DNA of 64,000 bases from Rhizobium sp. BK650. Its GTDB lineage: Bacteria; Pseudomonadota; Alphaproteobacteria; Rhizobiales; Rhizobiaceae. Location of the stretch: the NCBI RefSeq assembly GCF_014195325.1, contig NZ_JACIBK010000014.1:1-64000 (forward strand), written 5' to 3'. Below are positions 25,633 to 34,443 of this stretch, piece by piece. The translations under genes were made by a program, and so were the position numbers. Numbering within the stretch: position 1 is the first letter of the stretch; the number at the start of each line of letters is the position of its first letter. Under the pieces are notes generated by a model. That model was not told the origin of the DNA. It saw only the letters and a program-made list of their open reading frames with translations, and searched no databases.

Positions 25633-26538
25633 ATGACAGAGCCAGTTTCGACGATCGCTCATGTACATACGCGCGACGAAAATCCTTACCTCAATGCTGC
25701 CTTCAACAAGGTGTCCTGGGGGTCGATATGCGCAGGGGTCGCCGTGGCACTGGTGGTGCAGCTTCTGCTCAATCTTCTCGGCGCAGGCATCGGCGCCGCG
25801 GTCATCGACCCGGCTGCGAACGACAGTCCGAGCGCCAAGATGCTTTCCGTCACAACGGCGGTGTGGTTTGTGGTCAGCGGCCTGATCGCGTCCTTCGTCG
25901 GCGGCTATATTGCCGGCCGCCTGTCGGGGCGTCCGGTTCGCTCAACCGGCGCGTTGCATGGCGTGACGTCATGGGCCGTTACAACCCTTGTTGTGGTGTA
26001 CCTGCTGACAACATCCGTCGGCGCACTCGTCGGCGGCGTCTTCTCAGGTCTCGGTGGCATCGTATCCCGTGCGGGCTCGACGGTTGCAACGGCCGCGACC
26101 ACCGCTGCCCCGGCTCTTGCGACCGCAACCGACCCGATGGGAGGTATCGAGCGAAACATCCGTGACGCAAGCGGCGGCAATGATCCGGCGGCCCTTCGCG
26201 ATGCTGCGGTTGCCTCCGTACGGGCTGCGTTGACCGGCGATCAAGCCAAGGCCGAGGAAGCGCGCAATCGCGCAGCCGACGCTATCGCCAAGGCTCAGAA
26301 TATCCCCCTCGATCAGGCCAAACAGCAGGTCGCCCAGTATGAGCAGCAGTACAATGACGCCATCGCCAAGGCTAAGCAGCAGGCGATCGAGGCCGCACAG
26401 ACGGCCGCCACGGCGTTTTCGGCAGGGGCGATCCTCGGCTTTATCGCTCTTGCCGTCGGTGGCATCGCCGCCTGGATCGGCGGGGCTATGGGAACGGCGC
26501 ACGTCGGACGCGACTACGAAAGCGATGTGGCGCGATGA
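25633..26538 (+). CDS. PhnA-like membrane protein
   Basis: 301 residues. Four or so membrane helices (SICAGVAVALVVQLLLNLLG, VWFVVSGLIASFVGGYIAGR, WAVTTLVVVYLLTTSVGALV and a last one near GAILGFIALAVGGIAAWIGG) flank a long Ala/Gln-rich helical region (AIAKAQNIPLDQAKQQVAQY) that may form coiled coil. It belongs to rhizobial proteins usually labelled 'PhnA-like'; no phosphonate role is established. The ATG at 25633 follows AGGGGAG. A stress-type promoter lies 45 bp upstream. It precedes yciE and katE, suggesting a role in envelope stress tolerance. Confidence 0.87.
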   Translation: MTEPVSTIAHVHTRDENPYLNAAFNKVSWGSICAGVAVALVVQLLLNLLGAGIGAAVIDPAANDSPSAKMLSVTTAVWFVVSGLIASFVGGYIAGRLSGRPVRSTGALHGVTSWAVTTLVVVYLLTTSVGALVGGVFSGLGGIVSRAGSTVATAATTAAPALATATDPMGGIERNIRDASGGNDPAALRDAAVASVRAALTGDQAKAEEARNRAADAIAKAQNIPLDQAKQQVAQYEQQYNDAIAKAKQQAIEAAQTAATAFSAGAILGFIALAVGGIAAWIGGAMGTAHVGRDYESDVAR

Positions 26539-26610
26539 TGCAACGACGCAGCGCCTCGACCCATTAACCCTTCACTTAAACACCCACCGTTCCAATAAAG
26601 GATACGACGC

Positions 26611-27114
26611 ATGGCTACCACGAAGACACTTGACGACCTGTTCCTGGACACCCTTAAGGACATCTATTTCGCTGAGAAGCAGATTCTGAAGGCGCTGCCC
26701 AAGATGGCGCGCGCCGCCGATTCCGAAGAGGGCAAAGCAGGTTTCCTTCAGCACCGTGACGAGACGCAGGGCCAGATCAATCGCCTCGAGCAGGTATTCG
26801 AACTCCTCGGCAAGCCGGCGCGCGGAAAGACCTGTGAAGCCATCGAAGGCATCATTGCCGAGGGCGAAGAAATCATGGAGGAGTTCAAGGGGTCCCCAGC
26901 CCTCGATGCCGGCTTGATTTCGTCAGCCCAGGCCGTCGAGCATTACGAGATCGCCCGCTACGGCACGCTCATCGAGTGGGCAAACCAGCTCGGCTTGAAG
27001 GACGCCGTGCCGCTCCTGCAGGCAAACCTCGCCGAGGAGGAGGCGGCAGACGAGAAACTCACGCAGCTTGCCAAGGCATCCGCGAATGCCAAGGGCAAGA
27101 GCAAGGCTGCCTAG
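26611..27114 (+). CDS. YciE/DUF892 ferritin-like protein
   Basis: 167 residues, four-helix ferritin-like bundle: LDDLFLDTLKDIYFAEKQIL, then HRDETQGQINRLEQVFELLG, CEAIEGIIAEGEEIMEEF and AVEHYEIARYGTLIEWANQL. Conserved Glu and His residues (EKQ, E..H, EHYE) could form a di-metal site. Family members are induced by osmotic and general stress, but their chemistry is poorly known. It is 72 bp downstream of the PhnA-like gene and followed by a terminator before katE. The C-terminus is Lys/Ala-rich. Confidence 0.93.
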   Translation: MATTKTLDDLFLDTLKDIYFAEKQILKALPKMARAADSEEGKAGFLQHRDETQGQINRLEQVFELLGKPARGKTCEAIEGIIAEGEEIMEEFKGSPALDAGLISSAQAVEHYEIARYGTLIEWANQLGLKDAVPLLQANLAEEEAADEKLTQLAKASANAKGKSKAA

Positions 27115-27132
27115 AGCAGTCGCGTCTTTGGG

Positions 27133-27158
27133 AAGGCCGTCCATGGGGCGGCCTTTTT
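27133..27158 (+). terminator. rho-independent terminator after yciE
   Basis: Perfect 7-bp stem AAGGCCG / CGGCCTT with a 9-nt loop followed by TTT, 18 bp after the yciE stop. It separates yciE from katE. Confidence 0.75.
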
Positions 27159-27190
27159 GATATCGACCATCATCATCAACGGGGACACTC

Positions 27191-29341
27191 ATGGCTAAAC
27201 GAACCGCACGAGCCTCGGGCTCGACAGCCTCTACCGACACCGTCACGATACACGACCAGCAGCTTCACCGCGGCGCTGGGGGCGAGCTTCACCAGGTCGC
27301 CGGGGACGGCGCCGACGTGCTGACGACCTCTCTGGGCGGGCCGGTCGCCGACGACCAGAATTCGCTTCGCGTCGGGGCCCGCGGACCGCTGCTGGTCGAC
27401 GACTTCCATTTCCGCGAGAAGATCTTCCACTTCGACCACGAACGCATTCCGGAACGCGTCGTGCATGCCCGCGGCTATGGCGCGCACGGTTTCTTCGAAA
27501 CGTATGAATCCTTGTCCGATGTCACCCGCGCCGACATCTTCCAGCGTCCTGGCGAGAAGACGCCCGTGTTCGTGCGCTTTTCAACCGTGGCAGGCAACAA
27601 AGGATCCGCCGACCTCGCGCGCGATGTGCGTGGTTTCGCCGTGAAGTTTTACACGCAGGAAGGCAACTGGGACCTCGTCGGCAACAACATCCCCGTCTTC
27701 TTCATCCAGGATGCGATCAAGTTTCCCGACATGGTGCACGCCGCCAAGCAGGAGCCGGACCGAGCCTTCCCGCAGGCGCAGACGGCTCACGACAACTTCT
27801 GGGACTTCATCAGCCTGACGCCGGAAAGCATGCACATGGTCATGTGGATCATGTCGGATCGCAGCATCCCGCGTTCCTTCCGCTTCATGGAGGGCTTCGG
27901 CGTCCACACCTTCCGGTTCGTCAACGAGAAGGACGAGTCCACGTTCGTGAAGTTTCACTGGAAGCCGAAACTCGGTCTTCAGTCGGTCGCATGGAACGAG
28001 GCCGTCAAGATCAACGGCGCCGATCCCGACTTCCACCGTCGAGACCTTTGGCAGTCGATCCAATCCGGGAACTTCCCCGAGTGGGAACTCTGTGTGCAGC
28101 TCTTCGATCAGGGGTTCGCCGATACTTTCGACTTCGATGTCCTTGATCCGACGAAAATCATCCCCGAGGAGATTCTGCCGGTGAAGCCGATCGGTCGTCT
28201 CGTGCTCGACCGGATGCCGGACAATTTCTTTGCCGAGACCGAACAGGTCGCGTTCATGACGCAGAACGTACCTCCGGGGATCGACTTCAGCAACGATCCG
28301 CTGCTCCAGGGCCGAAACTTCTCCTATCTTGACACGCAGCTCAAGCGCCTAGGCGGCCCGAACTTCACGCATCTTCCGGTCAACGCGCCGAAGTGTCCCT
28401 TCCACAACTTTCAGCAGGACGGCCACATGGCGATGCGCAACCCGGCCGGCCGCGTCAACTACCAGCCGAACTCCTTCGGAGTCGGACCCCGGGAGTCGCC
28501 GTCGGCCGGCTATCGGCACTTCCCCGCAGAGGAACAAGGTCAGAAGGTGCGGCTGCGTCCGGAAAGTTTCGCCGACCACTACAGCCAGGCCCGCCAGTTC
28601 TACATCAGCCAGACAGGTGCTGAGCAACGGCACATCGCCATGGCCCTCACCTTCGAGCTCAGCAAGGTCGAAACTCCGGCGATCCGCCAGCGGATGGTGT
28701 CGCACCTGATGAACATCGACGAAACGCTCGCCACGACGGTCGCTCAGAAGCTGGGCTTTCAGTCGATGCCGAAGCCAGCGGACGCGGCGATGCCGACCAG
28801 GCAGGATCTGGATGCTTCGCCCGCGCTTAGCATCGTGAAACGTGGACCGAAACGCTTCGAAGGCCGCAAGCTCGGAATCCTTGTCGCCGACGGCGTCGAC
28901 GCCAAATTGCTAAAGGCTCTGACTGAGGCGATCACGAAGCAGAAGGCGGTTTTCGAAATCATCGCACCGAAGGTCGGCGGGGTGACCGCGTCCGATGGAA
29001 GCTGGATCGACGCTAATCACATGATCGATGGCGGGCCGTCCGTCCTGTTTGACGCTGTTGCGCTTTTGACCTCGCATCAGGCGATCGAGGATTTGGTCAA
29101 GGAAGCGACCGCCCGCGACTTCGTTGCAGATGCTTTCCAGCATTGCAAGTACATCGGCTACGATCCGTCCGCTCTGCCGCTCCTCGACAAGGCTGGCATC
29201 TCCGCCTCCCTCGATGAAGGCACGCTTACGCTCAAAGACAACAAGGAGATCGCGGCTTTCGTACAGGAGCTCGGCAAGCTTCGGGTCTGGGGCCGTGAAC
29301 CTTCGATCAAGCTCGGCAAGGCTTCTCCTTCGGTTGTGTAA
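27191..29341 (+). CDS. katE: large-subunit monofunctional catalase (HPII/KatE type)
   Basis: 716 residues, typical of large clade-2 catalases. Catalytic His lies in ERVVHARGYGAHGFF and Asn in WDLVGNNIPVFFIQDA. The proximal heme Tyr is in RNFSYLDTQLKRLGG, and the signature FNHF-type region reads as FHFDHERIPERVVHARG. After residue 540 a flavodoxin/DJ-1-like domain follows (RKLGILVADGVDAKLLKALT), as in HPII. The enzyme dismutates hydrogen peroxide in the cytoplasm, usually in stationary phase or stress. No stress-sigma site was found directly upstream. A strong GC hairpin follows the stop. Confidence 0.96.
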   Translation: MAKRTARASGSTASTDTVTIHDQQLHRGAGGELHQVAGDGADVLTTSLGGPVADDQNSLRVGARGPLLVDDFHFREKIFHFDHERIPERVVHARGYGAHGFFETYESLSDVTRADIFQRPGEKTPVFVRFSTVAGNKGSADLARDVRGFAVKFYTQEGNWDLVGNNIPVFFIQDAIKFPDMVHAAKQEPDRAFPQAQTAHDNFWDFISLTPESMHMVMWIMSDRSIPRSFRFMEGFGVHTFRFVNEKDESTFVKFHWKPKLGLQSVAWNEAVKINGADPDFHRRDLWQSIQSGNFPEWELCVQLFDQGFADTFDFDVLDPTKIIPEEILPVKPIGRLVLDRMPDNFFAETEQVAFMTQNVPPGIDFSNDPLLQGRNFSYLDTQLKRLGGPNFTHLPVNAPKCPFHNFQQDGHMAMRNPAGRVNYQPNSFGVGPRESPSAGYRHFPAEEQGQKVRLRPESFADHYSQARQFYISQTGAEQRHIAMALTFELSKVETPAIRQRMVSHLMNIDETLATTVAQKLGFQSMPKPADAAMPTRQDLDASPALSIVKRGPKRFEGRKLGILVADGVDAKLLKALTEAITKQKAVFEIIAPKVGGVTASDGSWIDANHMIDGGPSVLFDAVALLTSHQAIEDLVKEATARDFVADAFQHCKYIGYDPSALPLLDKAGISASLDEGTLTLKDNKEIAAFVQELGKLRVWGREPSIKLGKASPSVV

Positions 29342-29350
29342 GAACTTAAG

Positions 29351-29372
29351 GGGCGCGGTTACAGCCGCGCCC
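29351..29372. terminator. GC hairpin after katE (no U-tract)
   Basis: Perfect 8-bp stem GGGCGCGG / CCGCGCCC with a 6-nt loop, starting 9 bp after the katE stop. It is followed by A rather than T on the plus strand, so it may protect the mRNA 3' end or work with Rho rather than act as a classical terminator. Confidence 0.45.
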
Positions 29373-29559
29373 AAAAAACGATGCCTTCGGGTACCGGTTT
29401 GGCGCAGGAACCGTCTCTTCCTGCCGGCGTTTTGATTTCCGGCAGAGACGAAGATGGATCAGCAAGAGTACAGCTGGATAAGTCGCCGTGCGGATGAGAT
29501 CTATATGAGTGGTCCTTTGAAGGCGCTGCTCGGCGTGATAGCGGTAGCACGGTACCAAA

Positions 29560-29884
29560 CCGTGCCAAGATAGCCAGCCCTCGTGCCGAAGCGGAGCGCC
29601 GACCAGCAGGACCGGGCTGAGGTCGTCGCTAGCGGAACCGATCGCTATCAAGACAGCGTCCAGCAGTGTATCCTGGCCAAGCAGATCGTCGATGGCATAG
29701 CCTGAGATGCAGAGTTCCGGAAACACCATGAGAGCAACATCGTTGGCCGTGCCCACGCCGGGCGAGGTCCAGAACCGCCTCCGCATTGACCGCGGGATTG
29801 GCGACTTCGCAATCCGGCGTGCAAGCGGTGCATCGGGACGAAACCGTGGCCGTACGGCGCATGAAACTCCATCTTGTCCCTCAA
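29560..29884 (-). pseudogene. N-terminal remnant of glutamine-dependent NAD+ synthetase
   Basis: In three successive frames the minus strand gives MEFHAPYGHGFV, then CTPDCEVANPAVNAEAVLDL, then DVALMVFPELCISGYAIDDL followed by LSPVLLVGAPLRHEGWL. This is the nitrilase-like glutaminase start of NadE: the catalytic Glu region FPELxxSxYAxDDL is recognisable. The synthetase domain and everything after residue ~105 is absent. At least two indels break the remaining part. It is a dead fragment, probably left by a rearrangement. Confidence 0.75.
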
Positions 29885-29943
29885 GCAGCTTTATCCAAAC
29901 TCAGAATGTCGGAGCGAAACGCCTGAAGCTTCCAGCAATTCCC

Positions 29944-29968
29944 GGAACAGTCGCTTCCCAGCGAAGTT
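29944..29968 (+). promoter_or_regulatory. EcfG-type stress promoter GGAAC-N16-AGTT
   Basis: GGAAC at 29944-29948 and AGTT at 29965-29968, spacer 16 bp, 29 bp before the TTG start of the 98-aa gene. Same -10 variant as the site at 25564. Confidence 0.68.
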
Positions 29969-29997
29969 AAGCTGCTCAAACGCCGTAGGAGGCCGCT

Positions 29998-30294
29998 TTG
30001 CCGTACGTCATCGAAATTCTTCTGCCTGTTACAGAGAAGTTCGCGCAGCAAACACTGGATGGTATCCGTAGCGAGCTGACGGATCTATTCGGCGGAGTGA
30101 CGGTTTACGCCAATGCGCCGGCAGAAGGGTTGTGGAGCAATGGCGGCGACACCGAGCGCGATCGCATCGTGGTCGTCGAGGTCATGACAGAGCAGGTAGA
30201 CCGTCTGTGGTGGGCCGACTATCGCAAGAGATTGGAAAGGCAGCTGTCACAGGCCGAGATCGTCGTACGCGCGACGAATATTGACCGGCTGTAG
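29998..30294 (+). CDS. conserved hypothetical protein, 98 aa, TTG start
   Basis: A small soluble protein: MPYVIEILLPVTEKFAQQTL, then IRSELTDLFGGVTVYANAPA and VVVEVMTEQVDRLWWADYRK. It looks like a compact alpha/beta fold of about 100 residues; no family name is recalled. The TTG start is well supported by AGGAGG five bases upstream. A stress-type promoter lies 29 bp before the start, so it should be stress-induced. It stands alone between the nadE remnant and a graveyard of decayed genes. Confidence 0.75.
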   Translation: MPYVIEILLPVTEKFAQQTLDGIRSELTDLFGGVTVYANAPAEGLWSNGGDTERDRIVVVEVMTEQVDRLWWADYRKRLERQLSQAEIVVRATNIDRL

Positions 30295-30313
30295 CAGCAA
30301 AGGAACGGCCACA

Positions 30314-30425
30314 TTCACCATTCGCTATCACGCATCTCATGAGCAGTTTTCGCCAAGCGAGCTCCTGCTGTATGTGAAACAGGCAGAAAACGCAGGTTTC
30401 CAGGCGACAGTGACGTCCGACGGCG
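30314..30425 (+). pseudogene. N-terminal fragment of LLM-class oxidoreductase
   Basis: Translation FTIRYHASHEQFSPSELLLY and VKQAENAGFQATVTSDG matches the start of the luciferase-like (F420/FMN) oxidoreductase group with IGYHASHEQFxPSELL...AExAGFxAAxxSDH. The catalytic region and the rest of the TIM barrel are missing. It has no start codon of its own and runs into an IS6 remnant. Confidence 0.65.
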
Positions 30426-30455
30426 ATTTCACGTTGTCTGTGGCTGTATTTCCGG

Positions 30456-30615
30456 TTTCCGTTGAGCCTGCGGTTGGTCGAGGAAATACTGTCGGAGCTA
30501 GGCATTGTCGCGTCTCACGCAACGATCCGGCGATAGGGCCGTACATTCGAACCGGCTTATGCCAAGCAGTGTGGCGGAAATATTGGCTTTGGCGTGCCGT
30601 TGACCAAGACGGCTA
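30456..30615 (+). mobile_element. IS6-family transposase remnant
   Basis: FPLSLRLVEEILSELGIVAS then HATIRR, an in-frame stop, and FEPAYAKQ match the N-terminal helix-turn-helix part of IS6-family transposases. In a shifted frame KYWLWRAVDQDGYVL is the diagnostic segment following the first catalytic Asp. The part containing that Asp (WHLDE) is deleted. A second remnant of the same family lies at 40766-41000. Confidence 0.65.
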
Positions 30616-30943
30616 CGTTCTCGTTCAGCTGGGATTTCAAAGCTTCGCAACAGCGGCGAACTCGTCGAATGCAATGGGACCAGGATGCCTCCACCCCGCG
30701 TCCCACCAGCACCCGGCAATCGTGCGAGCGCATTACACCTATTGCTGACTTGCCCAACGAACCAAAATTCAGTCAAAATTCCCCGCCGGTTCCTCGTTCT
30801 TCCCAGCCCATAGCGCGACCACTCTCCGCGCTATGAAGGATGCGGGGCCGGCACCATGCGTCCGTTCTTCACCTCGCATTCAGGTTCAATCCTCGAAAAC
30901 CGTAGGAGAACCCGAAATGGTAGGTCCATGACAAAGAAAGAAA
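30616..30943. other. no supportable gene
   Basis: About 330 bp between the IS6 remnant and the truncated LysR gene. Open frames on both strands have no family features. Confidence 0.35.
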
Positions 30944-31315
30944 TTAGATCTCCGGATAGGCCTCCGAAAAAGAGGCAAGGAGAGGTTCCAAGAGGATCGG
31001 CACGACGGCCCGCCGCACGGCCAACCTGAGTAGCCCCGACGGCTGCTGCCCCAGATCATAAGCTGCTCGGCTAGCTGCGACGAGCTCTTCGAAGGCCGGC
31101 TTGGCCCGTGAAAAGTAGCGCTCTCCTGCCTCAGTGAGAGCGACACTGCGCGTGGTGCGGATGAAAAGCCGTGCCCCCATCCGGCTCTCGAGAGCCCGGA
31201 TGGCCTGGCTAACCGCGGACGGAGTCACCCCGAGCTCAGCGGCAGCGCGACGGAAATTGCGATGCTCGGCAACGCTCAGGAAGGCCTCGACGCCGTCCAG
31301 GGCAGGCTCAAAATC
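30944..31315 (-). pseudogene. truncated LysR-family regulator
   Basis: Only the DNA-binding half is left: ALDGVEAFLSVAEHRNFRRA, ELGVTPSAVSQAIRALESRM, LFIRTTRSVALTEAGERYFS and a linker ending FSEAYPEI, then a stop. The effector domain is absent and no ATG precedes the conserved start (in-frame stop a few codons upstream). The remaining part is otherwise unmutated, so decay is recent or the fragment is translated from an internal GTG (31228). Confidence 0.75.
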
Positions 31316-31370
31316 GCGTGTTGATTTTCAGCTTAGCGTTTCAATAAAAGGTAGATTTTGGAGTCCCCTC

Positions 31371-31627
31371 GTGTCCCTGAACATCAAAAAGCCGGCCACC
31401 GTCGCCCTTGCCGAGGAGCTCGCCCGCCGCCAGGGCATCAGCAAGACCGCCGCCATTCATCAGGCACTCAGCGAACGTCTGTGTCGCCTGGGCAACGCGA
31501 TGCCGCCCAGGAGTGCCCGCCCGGCGAATTCCGCGCCATCCGCGAGCGCGTGGCGCGCCTGCCGGAGCTCGACAATCGCAACGACGAGAACATCGTCGGC
31601 TATGACGAGCACAGAATTCCGAACTGA
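31371..31627 (+). pseudogene. VapB-type antitoxin, frameshifted
   Basis: GTG start after GGAG. MSLNIKKPATVALAEELARR, QGISKTAAIHQALSERL is the N-terminus of PSK-type VapB antitoxins. About codon 40 the frame shifts. The correct end (AQECPPGEFRAIRERVARLP, ELDNRNDENIVGYDE) continues in another frame to the TGA at 31625, which overlaps the vapC start. Confidence 0.75.
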
Positions 31628-31794
31628 TGGTGATCGACACCTCTGCGATCGTCGCCATCCTGCGCAATGAGTCTGAGGCCGTCCGACTTTAAAAGGCTCT
31701 GGTTTCGGATCCGGTCCGGCTGGTGGCGGCGACCTGTATGCTCGAAGCGCGTATGGGGTTCGTCAGCCGGCGCGGCGAGCATGCCTTAGAAGCC
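31627..31794 (+). pseudogene. VapC-type toxin remnant with nonsense codon
   Basis: MVIDTSAIVAILRNESEAVR is the first catalytic segment (Asp4) of a PIN toxin. TAA at 31690 then stops the frame. Reading on gives KALVSDPVRLVAATCMLEAR and MGFVSRRGEHALEA, the expected next helices, after which homology is lost. The last two acidic residues are missing. Start overlaps the antitoxin stop as in live pairs. Confidence 0.72.
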
Positions 31795-32323
31795 TCAACA
31801 TGTTCGGTTTCGGAGCTCGGGTCAATATTAGGCTGTGCCTGGCGGCGCCTCACGGCGAGCCGCTCGCATTCGCAGAGAATAGACAAGGCTTCCCTAGGGC
31901 TGGGAGCCTCAATTCACAATTGCCGAGGCGGATATGGGCACGCCGTGTCGTCAACCAGGCTTTATAGCATTGAGCCAAGGCAAGGACCATGGCGGCGAGG
32001 GCGCCGGGTATCCCTGCTGCGCTAATAAGCCATTTTAGAATCTCGAATCCGCTCATAAGCAACGCATGGCCTATGAATGGTTGTCGCCACTAACCCGGCC
32101 GGACTCGTGCCAGGCATCTTGCCGGATTGTCTGGCGGGACATTGAAGCGTCATTCGCTGCATGTGCGGCGGAAATCACGGAAGGGTAATGGTCGCGGGTG
32201 CGGCTCGGCTTGAACGGAGTGCGCGCCGTGTTCCATCGCTCACCCGCAGGAAGAAACCGACAAGGGAGCGGTAGAGTGCGTCCATCGCTTACTGCTCGAA
32301 GCGGAGATAAAACCGTGACCACA
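31795..32323. other. mostly non-coding; possible small membrane protein
   Basis: The only frame worth noting is minus 31850-32056, 68 residues beginning MSGFEILKWLISAAGIPGAL with one membrane helix. Its C-terminal third runs into the vapC remnant and looks random, and no ribosome site is seen. It may be the broken end of a larger gene. Confidence 0.25.
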
Positions 32324-32470
32324 ATGGACTACAAAGGCTATGAAGCTGTCGATGAGTTTGATGAGACGCCGGGATTTTTTGCGGCGAGGTCATCAATTGC
32401 GCGACGTCATCACCTTCGAGGGGACATCAGCGGGTGAACTGAAGCAAGCGGTCCGGACACCTGGCAAATA
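32324..32470 (+). pseudogene. HicB-type antitoxin remnant
   Basis: MDYKGYEAVDEFDETPGFF is a HicB start (partial RNase H fold). After two small indels the expected RDVITFEGTSAGELKQAV follows in another frame. No ORF covers both parts, and no hicA toxin gene is visible upstream. A third decayed toxin-antitoxin locus. Confidence 0.6.
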
Positions 32471-32791
32471 CTTCATAGACGACGACTTGAACATTCCTCG
32501 CTGGGTTCGCTGCACGTTTATAGGGCATGCCCATAAGCGGTGAAATTTGGGCCGATTGACATTCTGAGCGCTCAAGGCATTGAAGGGCCTATCACCTTCG
32601 ACGTGACGTCTCATTGGCTCCCAATGAGCTTTAGCCGGTAGGACGACAGTGTAAAGAACCGTGGGCGTCAAAGCTCTTGAAACCCACCAGCGTGCGTCGT
32701 CCCCCCGGGGCGCGCATCCCTTACTCGCGTCATCCTAGCAATTCGTCGCATCTTATACTAGCATCCAGCATTCGGTTGGCTTGTCCCTAAA

Positions 32792-34423
32792 ATGCCACGC
32801 TATCTGGAACCAATTCCGAACTGGACGTCCGACGAGCGGCCGCGAATGGCAGGTTCGCCGTCGACGCCGTATCATTCGCCAGTGGTGAGATTGGCCTACG
32901 CTTTCGTGGGGGTGCTTGTTGGCATAACCGGCGGCCTCGGCAATGCTATGGTGTTGGCCAACCTGCCGCAGATTCAAGGCGAACTGGGGCTCACGCCGAT
33001 CGAAGGCGCGTGGCTTCCTGCAGCCTGGGTGATGGTCAACGTTTCTTCCAACCTGATCCTGTTCAAGTGCCGTCAGCAATTTGGGATACGTCGGTTCGCC
33101 GAAGTCGGACTCATGGCTTACGTCCTGGCGACTGTTCTTCAGCTTGCCGCCCACAACTATTCGATGACCTTGTTTGCCCGCGCAGTGACAGGGTTCGCCT
33201 CGGCGCCCATCAGCGCACTGGCCAATTTCTATGTTATGCAGGCGTTCCCGAAGGCCAAGCTTGGAGCAGGCATGTGTATAGCTCTTGGCATTGGTCAGCT
33301 TGCGACGCCGCTCGCGTGGATACTGTCAGTACCATTACTCGATATCGGCGAGTGGCATGTGCTTTATGTTTTTGAGCTCGGCCTTGGTCTCTGTTCGCTC
33401 GCCGCCGTCTTCGTTTTGAAGTTGCCGCCGGGTATTCGGATAAAGGCATTCGAGCCTCTGGATGTCTTGAGTTTCCTCCTGATTTCCCCAGCCTTGGCGC
33501 TCATTGTCGCCGTGCTTGCGCAAGGCCGTGTTCAATGGTGGCCAGACCAGTCCTGGATGGCGTATGCGCTGATAACTGCTCTGCTCCTTCTTCTGTGCGC
33601 GTTCTATCTCGAGCATCACAGGCAGCGACCACTGGTTCGCACGCGCTGGCTAGGGACGGCTGGTACGATACGCTTCACCTTGGGGGCGCTGAGCATCCGG
33701 CTGCTTCTGTCGGAGCAGACCTATGCCGCAACGGGATTGATGCGGACTTTGGGAATGGGGCCTGATCAACTGCAGTCGCTTTATTCGGTGATATTCATCG
33801 GAACGCTGACAGGCACCATCGTCTCAGCCGTGCTTTTCGGACCTAAGACGGCGCTACCCCTGATCTCCGCCTCGGTCGTCCTGATCATCATCGGCGGGCT
33901 GATGGACCGGCACGCCACCAATCTGACCCGACCACACGACCTCTATGTGAGCCAGTTCTTTGTTTCTTGTGCTGCAGGTATGTTCATGGGACCGTTGCTT
34001 CTCTTCGGCGTCAATCGCGCTCTGGCAGAGGGTGCCGACCATATGGTCACCTTTATCGTGCTTTTTTCGATTACGCAGGGAATCGGGGGATTGGCGGGGC
34101 CGGCGCTATTTGCTACTTTTCAGCAATATCGCGAGCACGAATACTCGGCACTTATATCTGCCCATACCCAGCAGACGGATCCGGCCGTCGAATTGCGGCT
34201 TGCACTCCAGTCGCAGGTCTACAAGCACGTGATCACGGACCCTGCGCTTCGAAACGCGCTGAGCGTGGCCGCACTCTCACAAATCGCCACGCGCGAGTCG
34301 AATGTTCGTGCATACAACGACGTCATTGTCTTGAACACGATGCTGGCGAGCATTTTTCTCGCCTGGGCGATGACGCGCACTTTTGTCCTCGCGCGCGTCG
34401 CGGCAGGCTCCAGCACCGCCTGA
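32792..34423 (+). CDS. MFS transporter, DHA2/EmrB type
   Basis: 543 residues, about 14 membrane helices, as in DHA2 drug:proton antiporters working with an HlyD-type adaptor. Helix 1-2 region: LAYAFVGVLVGITGGLGNAM; motif near LTPIEGAWLPAAWVMVNVSS; later FVSCAAGMFMGPLLLFGVNR. The acidic/aromatic motif set is of the EmrB-like type found in alphaproteobacteria. The start at 32792 lacks a strong ribosome site. It is 20 bp upstream of the adaptor gene, and together they would form a two-component pump across the envelope with an outer-membrane channel encoded elsewhere. Confidence 0.87.
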   Translation: MPRYLEPIPNWTSDERPRMAGSPSTPYHSPVVRLAYAFVGVLVGITGGLGNAMVLANLPQIQGELGLTPIEGAWLPAAWVMVNVSSNLILFKCRQQFGIRRFAEVGLMAYVLATVLQLAAHNYSMTLFARAVTGFASAPISALANFYVMQAFPKAKLGAGMCIALGIGQLATPLAWILSVPLLDIGEWHVLYVFELGLGLCSLAAVFVLKLPPGIRIKAFEPLDVLSFLLISPALALIVAVLAQGRVQWWPDQSWMAYALITALLLLLCAFYLEHHRQRPLVRTRWLGTAGTIRFTLGALSIRLLLSEQTYAATGLMRTLGMGPDQLQSLYSVIFIGTLTGTIVSAVLFGPKTALPLISASVVLIIIGGLMDRHATNLTRPHDLYVSQFFVSCAAGMFMGPLLLFGVNRALAEGADHMVTFIVLFSITQGIGGLAGPALFATFQQYREHEYSALISAHTQQTDPAVELRLALQSQVYKHVITDPALRNALSVAALSQIATRESNVRAYNDVIVLNTMLASIFLAWAMTRTFVLARVAAGSSTA

Positions 34424-34443
34424 ATCGAAGGAGTCCACTCGAG

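Noticed and set aside
30281..30748. 155-codon plus-strand frame as one gene
   Set aside because: Its parts match an LLM oxidoreductase start and an IS6 segment in different ancestral frames, so it is a chimera of remnants.
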